NCBI GenBank assembly: GCA_002346545.1
Contig: DEAA01000044.1
Location: forward strand, 19,344-83,343
Length of the DNA: 64,000 nucleotides
Reading direction: 5' to 3'
Source of the DNA: Acidobacteria bacterium UBA2994
Lineage (GTDB): Bacteria; Acidobacteriota; Vicinamibacteria; Vicinamibacterales; UBA8438
The notes under the pieces: generated by a model
The model's database searches: none
Seen by the model: the letters and a program-made list of their open reading frames with translations, nothing else
What the model was told of the DNA's origin: nothing
Shown: piece after piece, positions 1 to 8,220 of the stretch
Layout: each line of letters starts with the position of its first letter
Position numbering within the stretch: the first letter of the stretch is position 1
Translations under genes and position numbers: made by a program

Positions 1-19
1 CCAGCTGAGCTAAGGGCGC
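1..19 (-). tRNA. tRNA 5' end, cut by window edge (tRNA-Arg-like)
   Basis: Read on the minus strand, the first 19 bases give GCGCCCTTAGCTCAGCTGG. This is the acceptor strand, U8-A9 and the start of the D arm of a bacterial tRNA. GCGCCC with AGCTCAGCTGG resembles many tRNA-Arg genes, but the anticodon lies outside the window, so the amino acid is a guess. The tRNA nature is well supported by the intact D-stem motif. Confidence 0.75.
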
Positions 20-54
20 TTAGTGAGACCGGCTGGCGCCGGCACGGGGTTGAG

Positions 55-60
55 AGTATA
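55..60 (-). promoter_or_regulatory. Possible -10 box for the tRNA
   Basis: The minus strand carries TATACT, five of six matches to the sigma-70 -10 consensus, about 35 nucleotides before the tRNA 5' end. That distance leaves room for a short precursor leader. No convincing -35 hexamer is seen upstream. Confidence 0.3.
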
Positions 61-155
61 GCACTCAGGGGGCCGACGGGTTTTCGTCACCAGGCCACCC
101 TGGCGGGTCGTATATGATTCGAAGTTGATCCTGTTCGACTAGCCGGAGAGCCTTC

Positions 156-1637
156 ATGACCAACCGCACTCTGACCTGTGTCGTTACCCTGCTCACGCTC
201 GCGCCGGGCGCCGCTAGTCTCGCACAGACCCCGGTCGCGCAGGCCGAGGTGACCTTCACTAGGGACATCGCGCCGATCCTGCAGCGTAGCTGTCAGACAT
301 GCCATCGGCCTGACTCGGTGGCGCCGATGGCACTGCGGACTTACGACGAGACCCGGCCGTGGGCGCGGGCGATGAAAATGCGGACCAGCATGGGCCCCCG
401 GGCGGGCGTAATGCCGCCTTGGTATGTCGAGAAGAACCTCGGTATTCAGCACTATAAGAACGACCCGTCGCTGACCGACGAAGAGATTGCCAAGATCGCG
501 ACCTGGGCCGATACTGGCGCGCCCGAGGGCAACCCGGCCGACCTGCCCGAGCCGATCAACTGGAGCACCGCGGCCTGGGCCATCGGCGAGCCGGACCTGA
601 TCACGACGCTGCCCGACATCACCATGCCGGGCGATGCCCCAGACTGGTGGGGTGAGATCGAGACCACTCCTATCGGCAACACAGAGGACCGCTACGTGGC
701 GGCCCTCGAGTTCAAGGAGTTCAACGATTTCGATCCGTCTCAGGCACGCGACACGGTGGGCGGCCGCTTCATCTATCACCACATGATCTGGGCGACTCAG
801 GTCATGGACGAGAATGGCGTGCCGGTCCAAGACCCCGACCGCCAGACGAGAACGTCGTGGCCGATTCACGAAGTGGGCCGCAATGCCGACTTCCTCGACC
901 CGAAAGCGGGACGGCTACTGGCCGCCAATTCCAGCGTCGTCTCCAACTCGCTTCACGTCCACTCGAACGGCACAGACACCACTGGCCATCTGAAGATCGG
1001 CTGGAAGTTCCACCCGCTGGGCTACGAGCCAGAATACCGTCGGGTGGGCCGTGGGCTGGGTAATGGGCTCGACATCGACATTCGCGGAATGCAGGCCGAC
1101 CAAGAGTTGCATGCCTACTCGGTGCTCCAGCAGAACCAGAAGATCACCAGCTTCGAGCCACATCTGCACGCCCCCGGCGAGCGGATGTGCCTGGAAGCGA
1201 TCTGGGGCATGAACATCGAGACGCTTACTTGCGCGGGCTACGACCATAACTGGGTGCGCACCTACGAGTACCACGATGACTACGCGCCGCTACTGCCGAA
1301 GGGGACCATCCTCCACATCACCGGCTACATGGACAACTCGCCAACCAACCGAAACGTGCCAGACCCGCGCAACTGGCAAGGCTCTGGCAACCGGTCAGTG
1401 ACCAACATGTTCATCGACCTCGGGCTGGGCGTGGCGCTGACCGACGAGCAGTTCATCGCCGAGATGGCCGAGCGACGCGAGAAGCTCGGGCTGGGACCCA
1501 ACGATCACACGCTGGGCTGTCCGCTCTGTCCCTTCGACGACATCCAGTTGCCAGAGGAGTACAACCGGCGACCGACCGCCACGTCTGAGGAAGAGGACAA
1601 TGAGAACGAGGCCGACGGCCAGGCGTCCCGCCAGTAG
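156..1637 (+). CDS. Secreted monohaem cytochrome c / PHM-like copper protein
   Basis: The 493-residue protein starts with a signal peptide (residues 1-23, cleavage near S-L-A-Q). A short cytochrome-type domain follows with one haem motif C46-Q-T-C49-H50 in the context T-R-D-I-A-P-I-L. The remaining two thirds resemble the copper type II monooxygenase-like (PHM-fold) domain often fused to such cytochromes in Acidobacteriota and Planctomycetes. His pairs lie at about 207-208 (HHM), 266-268 (HVH) and 335-337 (HLH), and Met about 342. The C-terminus is acidic. The start is preceded by GGAGAG. It probably acts in the periplasm in electron transfer or oxidation, but the substrate is unknown. It is probably co-transcribed with the next gene, 24 bases downstream. 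Confidence 0.75.
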   Translation: MTNRTLTCVVTLLTLAPGAASLAQTPVAQAEVTFTRDIAPILQRSCQTCHRPDSVAPMALRTYDETRPWARAMKMRTSMGPRAGVMPPWYVEKNLGIQHYKNDPSLTDEEIAKIATWADTGAPEGNPADLPEPINWSTAAWAIGEPDLITTLPDITMPGDAPDWWGEIETTPIGNTEDRYVAALEFKEFNDFDPSQARDTVGGRFIYHHMIWATQVMDENGVPVQDPDRQTRTSWPIHEVGRNADFLDPKAGRLLAANSSVVSNSLHVHSNGTDTTGHLKIGWKFHPLGYEPEYRRVGRGLGNGLDIDIRGMQADQELHAYSVLQQNQKITSFEPHLHAPGERMCLEAIWGMNIETLTCAGYDHNWVRTYEYHDDYAPLLPKGTILHITGYMDNSPTNRNVPDPRNWQGSGNRSVTNMFIDLGLGVALTDEQFIAEMAERREKLGLGPNDHTLGCPLCPFDDIQLPEEYNRRPTATSEEEDNENEADGQASRQ

Positions 1638-1661
1638 TCAGGGGGAAGAAAGAGTCTGCTC

Positions 1662-2573
1662 GTGAGCTCGCAACCGAGAGACCGGCGGCGGGGCCAAACG
1701 CTGGCACTGGGGCTGGTCCTGGTCGCCACAACCGTCAGCGCCCAGACCCGACCCAACTACCAGCACGGCCAGAATGTCTTCCCCGCCTACGAAGGCTGGG
1801 AGGAAGACGAGCAGGGAAACCGCTTCTTCCTCTTCGGCTACATGAACCGGAACTGGGAAGAAGAGCTCGACGTGCCGGTGGGGCCAAACAACCACTTCGA
1901 GCCAGGTGGTCCCGACTTGGGTCAACCAACGCACTTCCTTCCACGCCGCAACCGCTTCGTCTTCAAGGTGCCGGTGCCGCCTGGCTTCACCGAGGACGAC
2001 GAGATGATCTGGACGCTGATCACCGCAGGCCAGGCCGAGCAGGCGTTCGCCACCCTGCGGCAGGACTACTACGTGGACTACCTGGTGCAGGCCTCCGAAC
2101 AGGGAGCGCTAGGCGCCGGCCGGAGTGACGCGACCATCCGAGCTAACACGCCGCCGGTCCTCAGAGTCGAAGGTCCGCGCACCCACTCCGTGCGAGTGGG
2201 TGAACCGCTTCCTCTGCTGGCGGTGGCCATCGACGATGGCGTACCGGCAGAGCGTCGTCGCAGCCGCAACCCCTGGCGCCCGCCGGTGCAGGTCACCGTG
2301 GGCAGCGCCACCGGACTACGGGTCTCCTGGTTCGTCTATCGTGGAGACGGGGATATAGCCTTCGAGCCGGTGCAAGCCAAGACCTGGGAGGATACCCGGG
2401 CCGGCGCCAACTCCCCATGGTCGCCGGGCTGGCAGACGCCGGAGCCGCCGCCCGACGGCGGCTGGGCCACCGAGGTGGTCTTCGAGGAGCCTGGCACCTA
2501 CGTGCTGCGGTGTCTCGCCTCTGACGGTGCCATCGGCGCCACCGCCGACGTCACGGTGACGGTCACGAACTAG
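1662..2573 (+). CDS. Secreted hypothetical protein with C-terminal Ig/PKD-like domain
   Basis: The 303-residue protein starts at GTG and has a signal peptide (hydrophobic L-A-L-G-L-V-L-V-A, cleavage near V-S-A-Q). The N-terminal half is rich in aromatic and acidic residues (F-P-A-Y-E-G-W-E-E-D, F-L-F-G-Y-M-N-R-N-W). The C-terminal half runs from T-P-P-V-L-R-V-E-G to a final V-T-V-T-V-T-N and has the strand pattern of an Ig or PKD-like fold, with G-T-Y-V-L-R-C-L-A-S-D-G near the end. I know of similar proteins beside monohaem cytochrome genes in Acidobacteriota, but no function is established. It ends one base before the convergent ArsC-like gene. Confidence 0.65.
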   Translation: MSSQPRDRRRGQTLALGLVLVATTVSAQTRPNYQHGQNVFPAYEGWEEDEQGNRFFLFGYMNRNWEEELDVPVGPNNHFEPGGPDLGQPTHFLPRRNRFVFKVPVPPGFTEDDEMIWTLITAGQAEQAFATLRQDYYVDYLVQASEQGALGAGRSDATIRANTPPVLRVEGPRTHSVRVGEPLPLLAVAIDDGVPAERRRSRNPWRPPVQVTVGSATGLRVSWFVYRGDGDIAFEPVQAKTWEDTRAGANSPWSPGWQTPEPPPDGGWATEVVFEEPGTYVLRCLASDGAIGATADVTVTVTN

Positions 2574-2574
2574 G

Positions 2575-2934
2575 TCAGCTCAGGAACGCCGGCACCCGGT
2601 CACGCGGACGTCCGACGATCGCCTTACCACCGCGCACGATGACCGGGCGCTGGAGCAGCGCCGGATGACGCTCCAGCACAGCCACCACCGCGGCAGCGTT
2701 CCCTTCGTAGTCAGCCGGATCAAGCCCAAGCTTCTTGAACTTCGAGTCCTTCCGCACGAGATCCTCGACGGGATCTTCGAGCATGCCGACCAGCGCCTCG
2801 AGCTGCGTCCGATCCGGCTTCTCCTTCATGTAGAGAATGGTGTGGTACGGCACCCCGTTGTCCTTGGCGACCGCCAAGGCATAGGCGGAGGTACTTCAAT
2901 GCGGGTTGTGGTAGATGGTCGCCGGTGTCCTCAT
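2575..2934 (-). CDS. ArsC/Spx-family oxidoreductase, candidate selenoprotein (UGA at 2896-2898)
   Basis: Reading from ATG at 2934, preceded by AAGGAG four bases upstream, gives M-R-T-P-A-T-I-Y-H-N-P-H, then UGA, then S-T-S-A-Y-A-L and an open frame to 2575. Counting UGA as residue 13, the product is 119 residues, the usual family length. T-I-Y-H-N-P-x-C-x-T-S is the active-site loop of glutathione/glutaredoxin-type arsenate reductase ArsC, and the UGA falls exactly on the catalytic Cys. Downstream family features are intact: L-V-R-K-D, H-P-A-L-L-Q-R-P-V-I-V and G-R-P. A perfect hairpin follows the UGA. I infer selenocysteine at residue 13. A shorter frame from TTG at 2877 would lack the active site. 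The gene starts 26 bases after the GH3 gene and is probably co-transcribed with it. Substrate (arsenate or another oxidised thiol/anion) is unproven. A sequencing error, TGA for TGC, is the main alternative. Confidence 0.8.
2862..2879 (-). promoter_or_regulatory. Candidate bacterial SECIS hairpin
   Basis: On the minus strand CCTTGGC-GGTC-GCCAAGG forms a perfect 7-bp stem with a four-base loop. The loop begins with GG, and its first G lies 24 nucleotides after the UGA. A 16-nt spacer (2880-2895) separates the UGA from the stem. Known bacterial SECIS elements have a short apical loop with a G in its first two positions, roughly 16-37 nt after the UGA. The Escherichia coli fdhF element also exposes GGUC in its loop. 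The fit is close, but SelB binding is not shown. Confidence 0.7.
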
Positions 2935-2960
2935 CGGTCTCCTTGGTCAGGGCAACGCCG

Positions 2961-4793
2961 TCACCGGGCAGCACGGGTCAGGCCGTGGCCAATCGGATAC
3001 TCGCCAAGCGCGATCGGGAGCCGGCCGGTAATGGGCGCCTCGCCGGTGATCGCGCGAACAGCGCTGGTCTCAGCAAGCGTGTAGAAATCGTAGGTTAGTA
3101 GCGTTGCCGGCAGCTCGGGCATGAAGGTGGCGGCATACGGGTTCCCGAAGAACACGGTAACGAACGGGACATCGCGCACCTCGGTGCGGCGGGCCACCGT
3201 GCGGAGGAAATCCTGCAGCTGGGACTCGAGATCCATGCGGCCGCTGTAGGACGCGGTCCGGACGAACACCGACGCCACCACCGCGTCGTAGGCACCGAGG
3301 TCGGCCCGCACCACGGCTAGTTCGCCGGACGTGGTCCGGTCGGACAGCTCCATCGCCGTCACGTCATCCCAGCGGGCGCGAAGCTCTGGTAAAAACGTGG
3401 CGCTTGGCGCGCCATGCCCCCAACCGGTTGGATAGTCGACCACCGAAAGATAGAGCACCGACGCGTCCCGAGGCACCCGTAGTGGTACGCTCCCGCGCTC
3501 GTCCTTCAGCAGCGTGATGCCACGCCGACTCACCTCGGCCGCGACCTCACGATGGGCGCGGCTGCCGACCAGGTCCGGCACTTGATCGAGACTGACCCGC
3601 CGGCTACCGTGGAGCCCCAGCGCTGCCTTGGCCTCGAGAATGCGCCGGACAGATCGATCGAGGCGTGCCTCGGAGATGGTGCCATCCTCGGCGGCGGCCT
3701 TGAGCGCGTCGAACGCCACCACGTCATCCGGCGAGTGGATGACCACATCGTGACCCGCAACCACGGCCTGCACCGCGGCCACACCAGGCGAAGCGAGCTC
3801 GGTCACCGCGCGCATCCGCATCGAGTCGGTATAGATCAGTCCGTCGAACCCAAGCGTGTTACGGAGGAGCCCCGTGACTACGGGCGGGCTAAGAGTGGCG
3901 GGACGAGAGGGCTCCGGGTCAAGCCCGGGAAGCTCGATGTGCGAGGTCATGACCGCCCCGGCGCCCGCGGCGATGCCAGCCCGGAACGGCGGCAGCTCGA
4001 TCCGTTCAAGCCGCGCGCGAGGATGCGGAATTAGCGGCAGGCCGAGATGCGAGTCAACGTCGGTGTCGCCATGCCCCGGAAAGTGCTTGAGCGTGGCCAC
4101 CATACCCCCGTCCTGCAGGCCGCGGACATAGGCAGAAGCAAGCCGCGATACAACATCCGGATTCTCGCCGAACGAGCGGGTGTTGATAACCGGGTTGCGC
4201 GGGTTGTTGTTGACGTCAGCCACCGGCGCGAAGTTCACGTGCACGCCAAGGGCGCGCGCTTCGAGCGCCGTGATCCGCCCGGCCTCCACCGCAAGGGCTT
4301 CGTCACCCGCGGCGCCGAACGCCATGGCGCGGGGAAAAGTCGTGGCCCCACCAATCCGGAAACCGACGCCGGTCTCGAAGTCGGCCGCGTTGAGCAGCGG
4401 GAGCGCCGACTCGGCCTGCAATCGATTGTTAGTGGATGCGGCCGCCAGCGGCTGGCCAGGAACACCGCGCGGATAGCCACCGCCGAGCAGGACGTTCGGG
4501 GCGGGCAACCGGCCGGCGAAGAGCAGAAAACCGCCAACGTGCTGTTCACGCACGAGCGACACGAGCCGGTCGTGGCGGTCACTGTCGTTACTGAAGTAGG
4601 TGGTGCGGAACGACGGCATGAGTAGCTGACCGATCTTCTGGTCAAGCGTCATGCCGTCCAGCGTCGAACTGACCCATCGGGCGGCCACCGGGCCAAGCTC
4701 TGGCGTCGCCGAGGGGCGGACGAGCGCCGCCGCGACGAGCGCCAGGACCAGCGCCGGAAGGGCTCGCACGCGCATCCGAGGATGGTAGACCAT
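2961..4793 (-). CDS. Secreted glycoside hydrolase family 3 (beta-N-acetylhexosaminidase type)
   Basis: About 610 residues. An N-terminal signal peptide (R-A-L-P-A-L-V-L-A-L-V-A-A-A) precedes the GH3 catalytic barrel (about 40-380) and the GH3 C-terminal domain (about 410-600). The NagZ-type signature K-H-F-P-G-H-G-D-T-D-V-D-S-H near residue 235 carries the His-Asp acid/base dyad. Y-T-D-S-M-R-M near residue 318 supplies the nucleophile Asp. NagZ-like enzymes remove N-acetylglucosamine from muropeptides. With a signal peptide this one acts outside the cytoplasm. The ATG at 4793 directly follows the upstream stop (TAAATG), suggesting translational coupling. An ATG at 4775 would also give a signal peptide. 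Confidence 0.85.
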   Translation of the reverse strand: MVYHPRMRVRALPALVLALVAAALVRPSATPELGPVAARWVSSTLDGMTLDQKIGQLLMPSFRTTYFSNDSDRHDRLVSLVREQHVGGFLLFAGRLPAPNVLLGGGYPRGVPGQPLAAASTNNRLQAESALPLLNAADFETGVGFRIGGATTFPRAMAFGAAGDEALAVEAGRITALEARALGVHVNFAPVADVNNNPRNPVINTRSFGENPDVVSRLASAYVRGLQDGGMVATLKHFPGHGDTDVDSHLGLPLIPHPRARLERIELPPFRAGIAAGAGAVMTSHIELPGLDPEPSRPATLSPPVVTGLLRNTLGFDGLIYTDSMRMRAVTELASPGVAAVQAVVAGHDVVIHSPDDVVAFDALKAAAEDGTISEARLDRSVRRILEAKAALGLHGSRRVSLDQVPDLVGSRAHREVAAEVSRRGITLLKDERGSVPLRVPRDASVLYLSVVDYPTGWGHGAPSATFLPELRARWDDVTAMELSDRTTSGELAVVRADLGAYDAVVASVFVRTASYSGRMDLESQLQDFLRTVARRTEVRDVPFVTVFFGNPYAATFMPELPATLLTYDFYTLAETSAVRAITGEAPITGRLPIALGEYPIGHGLTRAAR

Positions 4794-5807
4794 TTAGCCT
4801 GGCCCCGTCGTCGGGCGAAGCTCTTGGACCCGAGCGCCTCCCATCACACCCTCGACGGCATGATTGCCCTCATGACAGGCGTACTCGTAGATGATGTAGT
4901 CTGGCACTGTCCGGAACGGCACTTCCACCGTCCAGGGCGAGGCGTAGAATGGCGGGTCTTCGATGGTTGCTCGCCACAACAAGGTGCCCTCGTCGACCCG
5001 TCGAAACCGCTCCACCACCCGTAGCTTGTCGCTCTGCGGCACGGCGTGCATCCGCCCTGCCGAGGCATTTGACGAGATCCACCCTCTCGGATCGAAGTTC
5101 GTAGTCTCGACGACGAGGGTATCCCCCTCCCACCGTCCGCGCGAGTCGCCCATCCAACCGCTGATCTTGGGGGAGATATGCGGCGATCCGTCGAGCGGAA
5201 TGATCCGAATGTGCATCATCTCCGGCCGGATGACGACATAACCAGGAATCTGCAGGATCTGGTAGCCGTTGTTGTAGACCTGCGGGAACATGGTGCCGGG
5301 CACGCCACGCGTGATACAGCGGCTGTAGACACTCATGTTCTCGATCTGGTCGGCACGATATTCGACCAAATAGTCACGGCGCTCCTCGGCCTCTGGCCGG
5401 AGCGGTACCCGCCCGTCTGGCGGATCGATGACCAGCGACGAGCGTCGAGTCTCGACGATCTGGTACCGAGGGCCCAACCAGAACTGGTTGACTGAGCCGG
5501 GATTGCCACCCACCGGGAGCGGCTCGGTGCGCACGACGCTCGGCGCGTTCGCCTCGGCCCGACGCGCTAGCGCCTGCTCCTGGGCTGCCTGAGCGTCCTC
5601 TTCTGTAATGAACTCCGGCTGCGCCGGCCGCCGCTCAAACGGTGTGATGGTGGTGTTATTCCACAGCCCCTGCAAATCCGGCACGCCGTCCGGCATCCGC
5701 GGAACCACCCAGCCATCATCGGTCTGGGCCAGCGCCGGACCGGCGGTGAGCACCAGCACCGCGACAAGACCGGCCAGGCCAGTACGGGATGTGAGGGACG
5801 TCGTCAT
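4794..5807 (-). CDS. Secreted protein of an uncharacterised acidobacterial family
   Basis: The chosen ATG (5807) gives a 337-residue protein with a typical signal peptide (L-A-G-L-V-A-V-L-V-L-T-A-G-P-A-L-A-Q). The mature protein begins W-V-V-P-R-M-P-D-G-V-P-D-L-Q-G-L-W, a start I recognise from a family very abundant in Acidobacteriota. The C-terminus contains Y-A-C-H-E-G-N-H, also typical. The middle has a mostly beta pattern with W-M-G-D-S-R-G-R-W-E-G-D-T-L-V-V-E-T. Function is unknown. The open frame extends upstream to 5975, but that part overlaps the divergent moaB leader and lacks a secretion signal. It is directly followed by the GH3 gene. Confidence 0.7.
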   Translation of the reverse strand: MTTSLTSRTGLAGLVAVLVLTAGPALAQTDDGWVVPRMPDGVPDLQGLWNNTTITPFERRPAQPEFITEEDAQAAQEQALARRAEANAPSVVRTEPLPVGGNPGSVNQFWLGPRYQIVETRRSSLVIDPPDGRVPLRPEAEERRDYLVEYRADQIENMSVYSRCITRGVPGTMFPQVYNNGYQILQIPGYVVIRPEMMHIRIIPLDGSPHISPKISGWMGDSRGRWEGDTLVVETTNFDPRGWISSNASAGRMHAVPQSDKLRVVERFRRVDEGTLLWRATIEDPPFYASPWTVEVPFRTVPDYIIYEYACHEGNHAVEGVMGGARVQELRPTTGPG

Positions 5808-5934
5808 GGCGGTCCATGATCGCACGATGACGGGCCGAAAGGCGGGCCCATGGAAACTCGCGCCGGCGAGTCTAAAGACCTGCCCTGCAGCAGCGACCCC
5901 GGACAACCGCAGGCTACCGGGTATGATTCCGCCG

Positions 5935-6438
5935 ATGAGCCACCAGGAACACAAGCGGGCGTCACCGACCAACATTAGGTGCTATGTGCTGACAGTCAGC
6001 GACACCCGCACGGAAGAAACTGATACCGGCGGGCGCCTGCTCCGTGAACTGCTGACCGAAAACGGTCATGAGGTCATCGGGCATGCCATCGTGCCCGACG
6101 AGGCCAAGACGCTGCGCTATGCCATTTCGGCCCAGCTCGATACCGATGTCGTGCAGGCGGTGATCACCACTGGCGGCACCGGCATCAGCCGTCGAGACGG
6201 CACCTACGAGGTGGTCAGCGATCTCCTGGACAAGCGACTCGATGGCTTTGGCGAGTTGTTCCGGACGCTCAGTTTCGAGGAGATCGGTCCCTCGGCCATG
6301 CTATCGAGAGCCTGTGCGGGGGCAGCCCGCGGTAAGGTCCTGATCTCGATGCCAGGTTCACAGAACGCGGTCCGACTGGGAATGACCAGACTGGTACTAC
6401 CCGAGCTCGGTCATCTCGTGCGCGAGGTAACACGGTGA
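5935..6438 (+). CDS. moaB: Molybdenum cofactor biosynthesis protein MoaB/Mog
   Basis: The 167-residue protein belongs to the MoaB/MogA family, which adenylates molybdopterin before molybdenum insertion by MoeA. V-S-D-T-R at 21-25 and T-T-G-G-T-G at 78-83 are the family's nucleotide and pterin-binding motifs. The C-terminal M-P-G-S-x-x-A-V is also present. Start at 5935; an in-frame ATG at 5923 would add four residues. The stop overlaps the GTG start of moeA by four bases, so the two are translated as a unit. MoaB and Mog cannot be told apart securely from sequence alone. Confidence 0.88.
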   Translation: MSHQEHKRASPTNIRCYVLTVSDTRTEETDTGGRLLRELLTENGHEVIGHAIVPDEAKTLRYAISAQLDTDVVQAVITTGGTGISRRDGTYEVVSDLLDKRLDGFGELFRTLSFEEIGPSAMLSRACAGAARGKVLISMPGSQNAVRLGMTRLVLPELGHLVREVTR

Positions 6439-7664
6439 ACACCGGTACAAAGATGCGGCCGATCAAGAAGACAATTCCGATCGAGGAGGCGCTGTCGCTG
6501 ACCGAGCAGGCGAGCGTGCCACTCGACCGGATCGAGCGGGTCGACCTCGACGGGGCGGTCGGCCGGGTCCTCGCCAGCGCCATCGTGGCGGACCAGGATG
6601 TACCGCCGTTCGACCGGGCGGCCATGGACGGCTACGCGCTAGTCGCCGAGAACACCTTCGGCGCCAGCCGCGACGAGCCCCGTCGGCTCACCTGCTTGGA
6701 GACGGTGCACACCGGCGGCATCCCGTCAAAGACGGTCGCAGCGGGCCAGTGCACGCAGATCGCCACCGGAGCGCCGATGCCCGACGGCGCCAACGCGGTG
6801 GTGATGGTCGAGGAAACCGAACGCGTCGGTGACGACGTTTCGGTCTTCACCCCGATCTATCCACGCCAGAACATTGGACGGCGGGGCGCCGACATCTCCA
6901 CGGGCACCGAGCTACTCGAAGCCGGAGACCATCTGACACCAAGCCGCGTCGGCTCCATCGCGGCCCTCGGCATCGCCGAGGTCAACGTCTATACCCGACC
7001 GCGCGTAGCCATCCTGTCCACCGGCAACGAGATCACTGCGCCAGGTCAGCCACTGGGACCCGGCCAGATCTACGACATCAATCGGTATTCGCTCGGCGCG
7101 GTGATCCAGGAGCATGGTGGGGTCGCATTCCCGCTGCCCACGGCGCCCGACAGCATCGACGAGCTCGGCGCCACTGTCGACGCCTGTTTGGCCGACGGCG
7201 CCGACATCCTGGTCTTCTCGGGCGGCAGCTCGGTGGGCGAACGCGACCTGACCATCGACGTGCTGCGACTGAAAGGCGAGGTGCTGTTCCACGGCATCGC
7301 GGTCAAGCCGGGGAAACCGACCGTTCTCGGCCGGATCGGGAGCACTCCGGTCCTGGGCATGCCCGGCTACCCCACCTCCTGCCTGTCGAACGCCTATCTG
7401 CTGCTGATGCCCATGCTCCGCCGCATCGCCCGTCTCCCTCCGCACCGCTTCCGCACGGTCACCGTACCGGCCGGGCAACGGTTCAACTCGGTGTCGGGAC
7501 GCCACCAGCTCTACTCGGTGCGGGTGGTCGACGGCAAAGCGATTGGTGCGTTCAAGGCGTCAGGCGATATCACGAGCATGTCGCGAGCCGACGGCTACAT
7601 CGAGATCCCAACCCGAACCAACGTTGTCGAAAAGGCTGAGCTTGTGGAAGTGAAGCTGTTCTAG
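6435..7664 (+). CDS. moeA: Molybdopterin molybdenumtransferase MoeA
   Basis: 409 residues, normal for MoeA, which inserts molybdenum into adenylated molybdopterin. Visible signatures: P-F-D-R-A-A-M-D-G-Y-A-L near the N-terminus; I-A-T-G-A-P-M-P-D-G-A-N-A-V-V; the central MPT-binding domain with I-L-S-T-G-N-E-I and F-S-G-G-S-S-V-G-E-R-D; then V-K-P-G-K-P-T-V-L-G and M-P-G-Y-P-T-S. A small C-terminal beta domain follows. The GTG at 6435 overlaps the moaB stop; ATG at 6453 is the alternative start. Its presence means the cell makes molybdoenzymes. Selenocysteine formate dehydrogenases are one such class, though none is seen here. Confidence 0.93.
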   Translation: MNTGTKMRPIKKTIPIEEALSLTEQASVPLDRIERVDLDGAVGRVLASAIVADQDVPPFDRAAMDGYALVAENTFGASRDEPRRLTCLETVHTGGIPSKTVAAGQCTQIATGAPMPDGANAVVMVEETERVGDDVSVFTPIYPRQNIGRRGADISTGTELLEAGDHLTPSRVGSIAALGIAEVNVYTRPRVAILSTGNEITAPGQPLGPGQIYDINRYSLGAVIQEHGGVAFPLPTAPDSIDELGATVDACLADGADILVFSGGSSVGERDLTIDVLRLKGEVLFHGIAVKPGKPTVLGRIGSTPVLGMPGYPTSCLSNAYLLLMPMLRRIARLPPHRFRTVTVPAGQRFNSVSGRHQLYSVRVVDGKAIGAFKASGDITSMSRADGYIEIPTRTNVVEKAELVEVKLF

Positions 7665-7719
7665 CCGGTTCCGCAGGCCATACCGGCTACCCTCACCCAG
7701 TCGTCCAGCAGCACCCCGC

Positions 7720-8184
7720 CTAGCGCTTCCCGACTTTACGCTCGTATTCCGGCTCGAGCTCGTCTGCGGTGTGGAGATCGAACGGCGGCGCTGAATGCTC
7801 AAACGACCCTCGGAACTCAGCGTGGCAGCGGTAGCAGACCGTCAGGTCCTTGAGGCGGCTGTAGATAAATAGGTCGATCAGGGCGGCACCGCCCAAAACA
7901 CCGTAGGCGATCAGATCCTGACCGTAGAAGTAGAAACCCGCGCTGATCAACGCCGCGATGACGATGACCGTGACCCCGACCTTAGGGTCGAAGTCCTTGC
8001 GCATGTAGAAATCGCCGCCTTCACAGACGGGGCACTGGTCGACCTTCGTGCTGGCCCGAACGTCGTCCGAGAAGCTCAGCATGAACGCCTGCTTGCAGCG
8101 TCCGCAGTTGATCTGCAGCGATTCCTCAGCTGCATCGACCGGGAGGGCGCTCCCACACTGATGACAAACGACGGTAACTTCCAG
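7720..8184 (-). CDS. Zinc-ribbon membrane protein, apparent CUG start
   Basis: From CTG at 8184 the product is 154 residues. It opens with an MJ0042-type zinc ribbon (C-H-Q-C ... C-G-R-C-K-Q-A-F) at about 8-35. A second Cys set (C-P-V-C, later C-Y-R-C-H) flanks two membrane helices (V-G-V-T-V-I-V-I-A-A-L-I-S-A and the L-I-A-Y-G-V-L-G-G-A-A-L-I-D region). The C-terminus is acidic/basic. The first ATG in frame (8082) would remove the zinc ribbon. Between the upstream TAG (8221-8223) and 8082 there is no ATG, GTG or TTG in frame. CTG at 8184 has GAGAGGT seven bases upstream, so I chose it. Function unknown. It follows the next listed membrane protein in the same direction. Confidence 0.6.
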   Translation of the reverse strand: MEVTVVCHQCGSALPVDAAEESLQINCGRCKQAFMLSFSDDVRASTKVDQCPVCEGGDFYMRKDFDPKVGVTVIVIAALISAGFYFYGQDLIAYGVLGGAALIDLFIYSRLKDLTVCYRCHAEFRGSFEHSAPPFDLHTADELEPEYERKVGKR

Positions 8185-8220
8185 GGGTCGACCTCTCGAG
8201 TTTTGAGCTTTGGTGTCGGG

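Noticed and set aside
2575..2877. 100-residue ArsC-like gene starting at TTG 2877
   Set aside because: It would lack the active-site loop. The frame continues upstream through one UGA to an ATG with a good ribosome-binding site and full family homology.
5608..5934. N-terminal extension of the moaB frame
   Set aside because: The MoaB homology starts after 5935, and the extension overlaps the coding region of the divergent secreted-family gene.
5808..5975. N-terminal extension of the secreted-family gene
   Set aside because: It would bury the clear signal peptide starting at 5807.
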